Positions 1 to 5,604 of a stretch of DNA of 11,517 bases are shown here, in pieces. The translations under genes were made by a program, and so were the position numbers. Each line of letters opens with the position of its first letter. The first letter of the stretch is position 1. The notes below the pieces were generated by a model. That model was not told the DNA's origin. It saw only the letters and a program-made list of their open reading frames with translations, and searched no databases. This DNA comes from Treponema sp. Lineage in GTDB: Bacteria > Spirochaetota > Spirochaetia > Treponematales > Breznakiellaceae. The DNA lies in the NCBI GenBank assembly GCA_031281855.1, contig JAITEW010000007.1, forward strand, positions 1 to 11,517. The letters are read 5' to 3'.

Positions 1-856
1 GGCGGACCAGATCGTTCGCGTAAGCCTGGGGAACAGTGCTCCTGACGGAAATTTTAATGCCCTTCGGCCTCCGGGCGTAAACAATGGCGATATTTACCCC
101 GGAAACGCTGACGACTATGTCCCCTGCGGCGCCCAGGAGGGAATCGTTGGCGCTTTCGAGGCGCAAAAAGCCCATTTCATCATAAATTTCCACGGTTTTA
201 AAGGCTTCGGCGTAAAGCCCCAGATCCTCTACGGATATCTCGTTTCCCCGGAGTTCAACAATAAGAGAGATGTCCGACATGGGGTAGAGCCGGTAAAACA
301 TGTCGATGTCCAGGCTCGAAGCTCCACGGGTGAGATCATCGGTGTCCATGTAGATGCCGTACAGCAGGGCGGTAGCCACGTTCCCCGGAGGGACCAGGTC
401 GTTTTCAAAAAAATATTCGGCTATAATGGCGCTGCAGCTCCCTACCTCAGGACGTATGTCTTCAAAACGGCAGCCCGAACCGTCCCGGTATTCATGGTGA
501 TCGATAACGGCGACTTCATCAGTATCAAGATCCGTTACATTGGAGTTGCCTTTTTGCACGTCTACCAGCACCGCCCAGTCCTCGGTTCCCAGAGTGGCGG
601 CTTCCCTGGCGCGGATTATAGGCACATTAAAGAGCTCCAGCATTTTGAGCGAATTGGCTTTTTCAATTTCCTGGTCATAGACTATTCCCAGTTTTTTAAT
701 CCCCTTATGAGAAAGGAGATGATAAAGGGCCAAGCTCGACGCAATGGCGTCAGGATCCGGTACATTATGGGGTTGTATAAAGACCTCGTCCGGCGCGTCC
801 CGGAGAAGTTTTACCAGCTTGTCAAGTTTTGTCTCACCATTTTTCTCGCCGCTCAT
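1..856 (-). CDS. DHH-family phosphoesterase (NrnA/oligoribonuclease-like), partial at the left window edge
   Basis: I translated the minus strand from the ATG at 856 and found an open frame of 285 codons to the window edge; the C-terminus, including any DHHA1 RNA-binding domain, is outside. Seen: HNVPDPDA at residues 30-37 (motif I, H..PD.DA), D99 in LVDVQ (motif II), VIDHHE at 117-122 (the DHH triad) and YMDTDD at 169-174 (motif IV). These Asp and His residues bind two Mn ions in the family. Members cleave nano-RNA, pAp or cyclic dinucleotides; the sequence does not tell which. Motif I has Pro where NrnA usually has Gly (PDGDA). A TGA lies in frame six codons upstream of this ATG. AAGGG sits 14 bases upstream, a long spacing; an in-frame GTG five codons earlier has no room for a ribosome site. 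It follows tsaD by 53 bases and is probably its operon partner. Confidence 0.88.
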   Translation of the reverse strand, partial: MSGEKNGETKLDKLVKLLRDAPDEVFIQPHNVPDPDAIASSLALYHLLSHKGIKKLGIVYDQEIEKANSLKMLELFNVPIIRAREAATLGTEDWAVLVDVQKGNSNVTDLDTDEVAVIDHHEYRDGSGCRFEDIRPEVGSCSAIIAEYFFENDLVPPGNVATALLYGIYMDTDDLTRGASSLDIDMFYRLYPMSDISLIVELRGNEISVEDLGLYAEAFKTVEIYDEMGFLRLESANDSLLGAAGDIVVSVSGVNIAIVYARRPKGIKISVRSTVPQAYANDLVR

Positions 857-909
857 GAGGGAAGTATACACCCTTCACGATTTGTTAACTACAGAACGCA
901 GGCGTCCGC

Positions 910-1977
910 TTACGGATACCGGCGCTTAAAACCCTGTACCCTTGCGGAAGCGGTAACGGTAAGAGGGGAGCTTTCTCCCTTTTGAAGATAGCGGTACGCG
1001 ATGCCGGCTACCATAGCGCCGTTATCGCCGCAGAGTTCCAAAGGCGGGAAAATACTCCGGATATCCTTCCGTTCCGCGAGCCTCAAGCGAAGCAGGGAAT
1101 TAGCCGCTACCCCTCCGCCTGCTACAACGGTTCTAAGCCCCGTATCCTCCAGGGCGTTAAAGAGCGCCCTGAGAAGTATATCCACAGCCGTCCGCTGGAA
1201 GGATGCCGCGATATTGGCGTTTTCAGCGTCCCTGTCTTCCTGCCTGGGCGACAAGCGGAACTGTTCCAGCTGGTTTATGACAGCGGTTTTAAGCCCCGAA
1301 TAGGACACGTCGCAGCGGTGCACGGCTCCCGGCGGGTTTCCTTTCCACAAATGGGGAAGAGGGAACGCAAAAGCGTTCGGGTTCCCTGATGCCGCAAGCT
1401 TGTCTATAACTCCCCCTCCGGGGTAGCCGAAGCCGTAATGCTTGGAAACCTTGTCAAAGGCTTCGCCTGCGGCATCGTCAATAGTGGTTCCCAGTACGGC
1501 AATATCGTTAAAATCTTCAACCCTGCAGATGATGCTGTGCCCGCCTGATACCAGAAGCCCCAAAAAGGGGTAGTCCGGAAGGGGCGCCGTTCCGGCTGAA
1601 GTTCCGGCGGCATCAAGCCGGGAAGCGTAAAGATGGGCCAGTATATGATCCACAGCGACAAAAGGCAGGTCCCGGGCCCAGGCGAAGGCTTTGGCGAAAT
1701 TCAGGCCCACCAGAAGGGAGCCCAAAAGCCCCGGCCGGGCAGTAGCCGCAACGGCATCTATGCCGCCGGGGCCGGTTCCGGCTTTTTCCAGAGCCTCCCG
1801 GACCACCGCCTGAATCCATTCAGTGTGTTTGCGGCTGGCGATTTCAGGGACCACGCCGTTCCAGGCCGCGTGGAAGGGGATCTGGGTGGCTACCACGTTG
1901 GACAGCACCTTCCGCCCGTCTTCGACTACCGCAGCGGCGCATTCGTCGCAGGAAGTCTCAATGCCCAGCACGTTCAT
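910..1977 (-). CDS. tsaD: tRNA N6-threonylcarbamoyladenosine transferase TsaD (Kae1/Qri7/YgjD)
   Basis: Transfers the threonylcarbamoyl group from TC-AMP to A37 of ANN-decoding tRNAs to make t6A; in bacteria it works in the cytoplasm with TsaB and TsaE. The 355 residues match the usual family length. Visible motifs: GIETSCDE (5-12), NGVVPEIASR (40-49), the metal ligands H111 and H115 in VDHILAH, SGGHS (144-148), DDAAGEAFDK (167-176), GYPGGG (184-189), YSGLKTA (226-232), AGGGVAAN (286-293) and the third ligand D318 in CGDNGAMVAG. Residue 81 is Arg in TARPGLLG, where many homologues carry Gly. The start has AAGG seven bases upstream. Its ATG overlaps the stop of the upstream deacetylase gene (ATGA), so the two are probably translationally coupled. 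tsaB and tsaE are not in the window. The family call is firm. Confidence 0.97.
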   Translation of the reverse strand: MNVLGIETSCDECAAAVVEDGRKVLSNVVATQIPFHAAWNGVVPEIASRKHTEWIQAVVREALEKAGTGPGGIDAVAATARPGLLGSLLVGLNFAKAFAWARDLPFVAVDHILAHLYASRLDAAGTSAGTAPLPDYPFLGLLVSGGHSIICRVEDFNDIAVLGTTIDDAAGEAFDKVSKHYGFGYPGGGVIDKLAASGNPNAFAFPLPHLWKGNPPGAVHRCDVSYSGLKTAVINQLEQFRLSPRQEDRDAENANIAASFQRTAVDILLRALFNALEDTGLRTVVAGGGVAANSLLRLRLAERKDIRSIFPPLELCGDNGAMVAGIAYRYLQKGESSPLTVTASARVQGFKRRYP

Positions 1978-3266
1978 GGCGCCGCCTTTATCAGTTCCGA
2001 CACAGTGGAAAGGGTATAGCCCCGGGCTATCCAGGCCGAATAGTGCTCTTTAAGCAGAGGCGCTAAAGCAGGGGACCAGGTGTGGCCTATCATGATCGCA
2101 GCGCCGCGCTGTTCCGCCTTTCCGAGACCGGTATTAAGATAATTCAAAATAGACTCCCTGCTCTGGCTGTTATCAAGAAACACGTCCCTTTCCCCGATTT
2201 TCATCCCCAGCCTCCTGGCCGCTGCAGGAGCAGCCGTATCGGCAGTGGTACGAGAATCAAGAAAAAGTATACCCCGTTCCCGGCAGATTTCAAGGATCGT
2301 TTCCATGGCCTTTTCATCCATAGTTACCCGGGATCCTTCGTGGTTGTTTATCCCCGCTACAGGCCAGATTTCATCCAGGTTTTTATTGACAATAAAACGA
2401 ATTTCTTCAGCTCCCATACCGGCAAAAACCGCCCCAGGCCCGGGGTTCTGCCCTCCCAGGGCTTCCATGGGCTGGTGGAGCAGTACTTCCTTCCCTGCCG
2501 CCCGTATCCTCCTGGCGGCCTCAGCCGAATGGGGCAGGCCCGGCAGCACGGCAATGGTCAAAGGACCGGGGAAGTTCAAAAAAGGTTCCAGTTCCTGAAG
2601 ATTGTTCCCCGCATCGTCAATGACAAAAACCAGCCTCCCTTGTCCGGGCCTTTCAGGGAAAGAGGTTTGACTTCCTGACGCAGCGGGGGTTCCCAAAGAC
2701 GGGCCGAGGAGAAAGGTTTCCAGATCCCCCGGTACCTGGGCGTCCGGAGGTTCCTCCGGCACAGCGGGCTTTGCTGCCGCCGCAGGCTTCGGGGCCGCAG
2801 CAGGTTTTGCCGCCTGTTTCCGGGGCTGCTCCGGCGCCGCCGGTTTCACCGGCTCTGCGGGTTTCGCGGGTTTAGCCGGCTGGGCAGGTACCGGCTGTGC
2901 GGATCTTGCGGGCTCTGCGGGTTTTGCCGCCGGTTCAGATCCGGCTGCCGTAGGAGGGACAGCCTCCGGGGAAGCCCCTGTTTTTGGCGCCGGTCCGCCT
3001 GTTTCCGCCGGGGCCTCCGGGACGCTTCTGGTTTCCTCTGCAATCAGCGCCGCCGCGTCTTCTGATTTTCCGGTTTCGTAGTTACGGAAAACAACAATCC
3101 CCACAGAAGCGGCCAGGGCAGCGGCGATCAGAACCCCTGCAAGGGAAGCTACAATAACCTTATCTTTAAAAGTTAGTTTTTTGCGGCTTTTTCTTCTTTT
3201 TTTTGCTGTTGATCCGGCACGCGGTTTTTTGCTTCTTTGCCGCGGCGTTTTGGCAGTTCCTTTCAC
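1974..3266 (-). CDS. Membrane-anchored divergent polysaccharide deacetylase (YibQ-like, PF04748 type) with a Pro/Ala/Lys linker
   Basis: 430 residues in three parts. A strongly basic cytoplasmic tail (1-36) leads to one membrane segment at about 37-60, so the rest should lie outside the inner membrane. Residues about 80-180 are a low-complexity linker of AKPAEP/AKPAAA units, probably an extended spacer through the wall. Residues 210-430 form the divergent deacetylase domain, with VIDDAGNN (215-222), HQPME (264-268), GINNHEGS (305-312), FLDSRTT (335-341), FLDNSQ (363-368) and IGHTWS (393-398). Asp217/218, His309 and His395 are the likely metal or catalytic residues. Alignment from memory with E. 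coli YibQ is good throughout this domain. The substrate of the family is not settled; a cell-wall polymer is a guess. The start is GTG, with no Met codon nearby and no close ribosome site. It overlaps tsaD by four bases. Confidence 0.9.
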   Translation of the reverse strand: MKGTAKTPRQRSKKPRAGSTAKKRRKSRKKLTFKDKVIVASLAGVLIAAALAASVGIVVFRNYETGKSEDAAALIAEETRSVPEAPAETGGPAPKTGASPEAVPPTAAGSEPAAKPAEPARSAQPVPAQPAKPAKPAEPVKPAAPEQPRKQAAKPAAAPKPAAAAKPAVPEEPPDAQVPGDLETFLLGPSLGTPAASGSQTSFPERPGQGRLVFVIDDAGNNLQELEPFLNFPGPLTIAVLPGLPHSAEAARRIRAAGKEVLLHQPMEALGGQNPGPGAVFAGMGAEEIRFIVNKNLDEIWPVAGINNHEGSRVTMDEKAMETILEICRERGILFLDSRTTADTAAPAAARRLGMKIGERDVFLDNSQSRESILNYLNTGLGKAEQRGAAIMIGHTWSPALAPLLKEHYSAWIARGYTLSTVSELIKAAP

Positions 3267-3274
3267 TCGTATAA

Positions 3275-3304
3275 AAGATACCTTTTACCGGACCTTTTGG
3301 TCAA
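3275..3304 (-). promoter_or_regulatory. Candidate promoter of the deacetylase-tsaD-DHH operon
   Basis: Read on the minus strand, TTGACC (3304-3299, five of six to the -35 consensus) is followed after 18 bases by TATCTT (3280-3275, four of six to -10). Transcription would start near 3268, leaving 0-2 bases before the GTG at 3266. Predicted by eye only. Confidence 0.4.
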
Positions 3305-3324
3305 TGGAAAACGCCCTCCTGCGG

Positions 3325-3402
3325 GGCTAAACTTGCGCTGCTATTTTTCGTGAAAGCCGGATGCGGGGAAAATTCCGGGCTTAATGCGGGGCAAGTTTAG
3401 CC
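3325..3402. repeat. Nested inverted-repeat element between the sigma factor and deacetylase genes
   Basis: The outer arms GGCTAAACTTGC (3325-3336) and GCAAGTTTAGCC (3391-3402) are a perfect 12-bp inverted repeat. Inside it, AAGCCGGA (3354-3361) pairs with TCCGGGCTT (3374-3382) through eight base pairs with one bulged base and a 12-base loop. TGCGGGG occurs three times on the plus strand, at 3320-3326, 3362-3368 and 3385-3391. The outer right arm includes the last base of the sigma-factor stop codon. No long T-run follows either arm, so it is not a classical intrinsic terminator. It could be an mRNA 3'-end structure, a leader element of the downstream operon, or a dispersed palindromic repeat. 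Confidence 0.7.
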
Positions 3403-4256
3403 TACATAGCTTCTACGTAAAAGCCCCGGAGTTCGTCCGCGTGGCTGCGAATTTTCTTCAGCGCCTTGATTTCTATCTGCCGGACCGTTTCGGGGGAAAG
3501 GCCCATCTTATCGCCGATTCGCTTGAGCGTGTACCGTTCGCCGCCGTTGAGCTGGTAGCGGTACACGAGGATGTTTTTTTCCCTCTCTTTGAGACGATCC
3601 AAAACCCGCATAGTAGCGTCCCGGGAAGACTTGCGCATCAGAGCCCCTTCGGGATTGTAGGTGTAATCTTCATGGAGATCCATTGCCGCGATGGATTCTT
3701 CGTCGCTATTTTCCGTTTCCAGGGAAACAAAACCATTGGTTATAGAAAGGATGAATTCGACATCCTCCAGGGGTACGCCGATTTCATCCGCGATTTCACC
3801 GGTCTTAGGCTGGCGCATCAGGATCTGGCTTAAAGTATGGTAAGCCCGCCGGACCTTGCGGAGTATCTCTTCCTTCCTGTGAGGAAGCCGGATAACCCGG
3901 CGCCTGTTGGACAGAAACCGGGTAATGCCCTGTCGTATCCACCAACTGGCGTAAGTCGAAAACCGGATATTCCTCTGGTAATCGTACTTGTCCGCAGCCT
4001 TCATAAGCCCCATATTACCTTCCTGGATGATGTCCATAAAGGAAACATCCGCAGTAATATAAGAACGAGCTATCTTTACTACCAGCCTGAGATTGGCTTC
4101 CACAAGACGGCGCCGGGCGGCTTCATCGCTGTTGTTCCGGATGCGCCTGGACAACTCAAGCTCTTCTTCAAAATTCAAAAGAGGGATAACCTTGATCTGG
4201 TCAAAGTAGGACTGCAATATATCGTCTTTGTTGTTCTTCGCTTTCTTTGTGTTCAT
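3402..4256 (-). CDS. RNA polymerase sigma factor, sigma-70 family (RpoS/RpoD-like, lacking region 1.1)
   Basis: A 284-residue alternative sigma factor that would direct RNA polymerase to a promoter set. Seen: region 1.2 (about 11-45, DDILQSYFDQI then EEELELSRRIR); region 2 with NLRLVVKIARSY (55-66), FMDIIQEGNMGLMKA (73-87) and FSTYASWWIRQGITR (99-113); then RRRVIRLP leading to region 3. In region 4, LKEREKNILVYRY is followed by the helix-turn-helix YTLKRIGDKMGLSPETVRQI. There is no long acidic region 1.1, so it is not a housekeeping RpoD; group 2 is the best fit. The frame is open up to an ATG at 4301, but I chose the Met at 4256. It has AGGGG four bases upstream, and a candidate -10 (TATACT, 4286-4281) lies inside the longer reading. 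The regulon cannot be read from the window. Confidence 0.93.
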   Translation of the reverse strand: MNTKKAKNNKDDILQSYFDQIKVIPLLNFEEELELSRRIRNNSDEAARRRLVEANLRLVVKIARSYITADVSFMDIIQEGNMGLMKAADKYDYQRNIRFSTYASWWIRQGITRFLSNRRRVIRLPHRKEEILRKVRRAYHTLSQILMRQPKTGEIADEIGVPLEDVEFILSITNGFVSLETENSDEESIAAMDLHEDYTYNPEGALMRKSSRDATMRVLDRLKEREKNILVYRYQLNGGERYTLKRIGDKMGLSPETVRQIEIKALKKIRSHADELRGFYVEAM

Positions 4257-4280
4257 TTGTCCCCTGGAATCAAATTCCGT

Positions 4281-4286
4281 AGTATA
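4281..4286 (-). promoter_or_regulatory. Candidate -10 element of the sigma-factor gene
   Basis: TATACT on the minus strand lies 24 bases upstream of the ATG at 4256. A start near 4274 gives an 18-base leader carrying the AGGGG ribosome site. The only -35-like word, TTGGCA, is at a short 14-base spacing, so another factor may be needed or the -35 may be weak. Confidence 0.4.
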
Positions 4287-4311
4287 TATAGCAATTTTCA
4301 TGCCAAGCAGC

Positions 4312-4329
4312 CCGGTTGTTTTTAACCGG
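4312..4329. promoter_or_regulatory. Palindrome in the divergent promoter region, possible operator
   Basis: CCGGTT (4312-4317) and AACCGG (4324-4329) form a perfect 6-bp inverted repeat around a 6-base T-rich spacer. It sits just upstream of the sigma-factor -10, where a regulator could act. It could also form a short hairpin, but there is no evidence of a transcript in which it would matter. Confidence 0.3.
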
Positions 4330-4462
4330 AACGTAACTCATTATATTATAAGGAATTACGTAAAATGGAAAAACCAGGAAGGTCGGACAATAGAAATACT
4401 CGTACTATTTTTTAGACACTTGAAAAAAAAACTGTATGAAAAAATCATGGAATTATAGAATT

Positions 4463-4484
4463 TATACTATCAATGTGATATACT
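4463..4484 (+). promoter_or_regulatory. Candidate promoter of the unknown gene-yciO-cls operon
   Basis: The AT-rich stretch before 4491 holds two TATACT words, at 4463-4468 and 4479-4484. The second is preceded by TGTG with one further base, giving a full extended -10 (TGTGATATACT), and predicts a start at or next to the A of the ATG at 4491. A weak -35-like word, TAGAAT, lies 17 bases upstream. The first would give a leader of about 15 bases. Confidence 0.45.
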
Positions 4485-4490
4485 TAATGC

Positions 4491-4934
4491 ATGGATTTTG
4501 GAGTAAGGGTCCAGGAAAAGGGCGAAGACGGTTACTACTTCATACAATGGTCGCCTCTGGCAGTGGCGGAACGGTGGACCATATCTGCCAAAGTCCCTGC
4601 GGTTGCCGGGGTCTATGAGATCTATTGGATGGACGACCACGGTCACCTGCGGATGCTGGCAGTAGGGAACACCCATTACGGCGGTTTGAGATCGGAGCTC
4701 CGCCGTTTAACAGACGCTGAACTGACTCTTGACGCAAAGGCGCGGCAAATCCTGGAGCATGAGGAAATCTGGTTCCGCTACGCTCCGACGAATTCCGCTA
4801 CAGCAATGTCGGATGTGGTCTGGTTCTTCAGGAAGACCTATTTCCCTGAGAACCCCGGGGTGGAGCCTTCCGGCAAGTACCGGAAGATTTTTTTGAAAGA
4901 ATCCGCTCCGGACAAGCTTATCTGGGTTCCCTGA
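4491..4934 (+). CDS. Conserved-looking 147-residue protein of unknown function, possibly a degenerate GIY-YIG fold
   Basis: I do not recognise this protein with confidence. It is soluble and mixed in charge, with no signal peptide or membrane segment. Residues 39-59 run AGVYEIYW, then 8 residues, then MLAVGN, followed by GGLRSELRRLTD (64-75). This order (G-hydrophobic-Y, a second strand ending in VG, then an Arg in a helix) recalls the GIY-YIG nuclease core. However, the second Tyr is missing, the spacing is longer than usual, and no metal-binding Glu is certain. An active nuclease is therefore doubtful. The C-terminal half is rich in aromatic residues (IWFRYAP, VVWFFRKTYF). The ATG at 4491 has no ribosome site upstream and sits where a promoter would place the transcript start. 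It is first in an operon, 32 bases before yciO, and divergent from the sigma-factor gene. Confidence 0.75.
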   Translation: MDFGVRVQEKGEDGYYFIQWSPLAVAERWTISAKVPAVAGVYEIYWMDDHGHLRMLAVGNTHYGGLRSELRRLTDAELTLDAKARQILEHEEIWFRYAPTNSATAMSDVVWFFRKTYFPENPGVEPSGKYRKIFLKESAPDKLIWVP

Positions 4935-4966
4935 CGCCCAAGGTTTGCGGTTAAAAGCAGTTTATT

Positions 4967-5590
4967 ATGACCGAATACATAATCCCTACCAACATTGACG
5001 ACCGGATACTTTCGAAAGCCTCAAAGCTCCTCACCAATGGGGGAGTCGCGGCGCTGCCTACCGATACAAGCTGGAGCGTTGTCTGTTCCCTCAAATCCCG
5101 GGAAGGGATAAAAAAACTGCGGAAGCTTTCAGGCGAGCGCGATGAAAGGCACTTTACCCTCCTGTGCTCGGATATATCCCAATTCGGCGAATTTTGCAGC
5201 CTGGACAACACCCGGTTCCGGCTTATCAAACGCCTTACCCCGGGGCCCTACGTGTTTGTCCTCAACACCCTGCTTGGGACGGAAAAAGCCCTGGGGCTCA
5301 GACGCAGGGAACTGGGCGTAAGGCTGCCGGATCATCCGGTGCCTGTTTCGCTTATCAAGTCCCTGGAATGCCCCCTTTACAGTATTACCGCCAAAAAAGA
5401 CATGGAAGAAGATTCTGATTATGAAGAAGAGAACCTCTTTGAAGGCGGCTGGGAGCTGGAATCCATTGCAGGGCTGGACCTCATCCTCGATCCCGGGGAA
5501 GACAGAAGCAGGATCTTTTCCACTATTCTGGATATGAAGGAAGGGGAAGTAAAACTGATACGCCAGGGCGCGGGGGCCTGGCCGGTTTAA
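4967..5590 (+). CDS. yciO: YrdC/Sua5-family protein, YciO subgroup
   Basis: 207 residues of a YrdC-like domain. Seen: VAALPTDTSWSVVC (27-40), matching the family's nucleotide-site PTDT; a basic stretch IKKLRKLSGERDERHFTLLC (48-67); LTPGPYVFVL (90-99); LGVRLPDHPV (116-125); and STILDMKEGEVKLIRQGAG (185-203), the family's C-terminal signature. TsaC/Sua5 enzymes make threonylcarbamoyl-AMP for t6A. Here the usual SANxSG motif is replaced by YSITAKKD (138-145) and followed by an acidic stretch (146-165). The words HFTLLC and CSLDNTRFRLIKRLTPG resemble E. coli YciO more than TsaC. The role of YciO is uncertain, so I do not call it the t6A enzyme, although tsaD lies 3 kb away. A TAA lies in frame just upstream, so ATG 4967 is the only start; it lacks a close ribosome site. 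Confidence 0.88.
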   Translation: MTEYIIPTNIDDRILSKASKLLTNGGVAALPTDTSWSVVCSLKSREGIKKLRKLSGERDERHFTLLCSDISQFGEFCSLDNTRFRLIKRLTPGPYVFVLNTLLGTEKALGLRRRELGVRLPDHPVPVSLIKSLECPLYSITAKKDMEEDSDYEEENLFEGGWELESIAGLDLILDPGEDRSRIFSTILDMKEGEVKLIRQGAGAWPV

Positions 5591-5604
5591 GGAAATTTAA
5601 GAAA

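Noticed and set aside
494..985. Plus-strand open frame of 163 codons
   Set aside because: It is opposite the DHH phosphoesterase and the end of tsaD, which both carry family motifs; no domain was seen.
2082..2678. Plus-strand open frame of 198 codons
   Set aside because: It lies wholly opposite the deacetylase, whose motifs are clear. It has no recognisable domain and is a frame shadow.
2760..2990. DNA tandem repeat or CRISPR-like array
   Set aside because: The repetitive look comes from Ala/Pro/Lys codons of the deacetylase linker; units are irregular and there are no spacers.
3325..3402. Insertion of a MITE-like element with terminal inverted repeats
   Set aside because: No target-site duplication flanks the arms, the sigma factor is not truncated, and only one copy is in the window. 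Structured RNA or a local repeat is equally possible.
3837..4458. Plus-strand frames of 162 and 76 codons over the sigma-factor start and divergent region
   Set aside because: They mostly mirror the sigma-factor gene. The part beyond it is AT-rich promoter sequence with no ribosome site.
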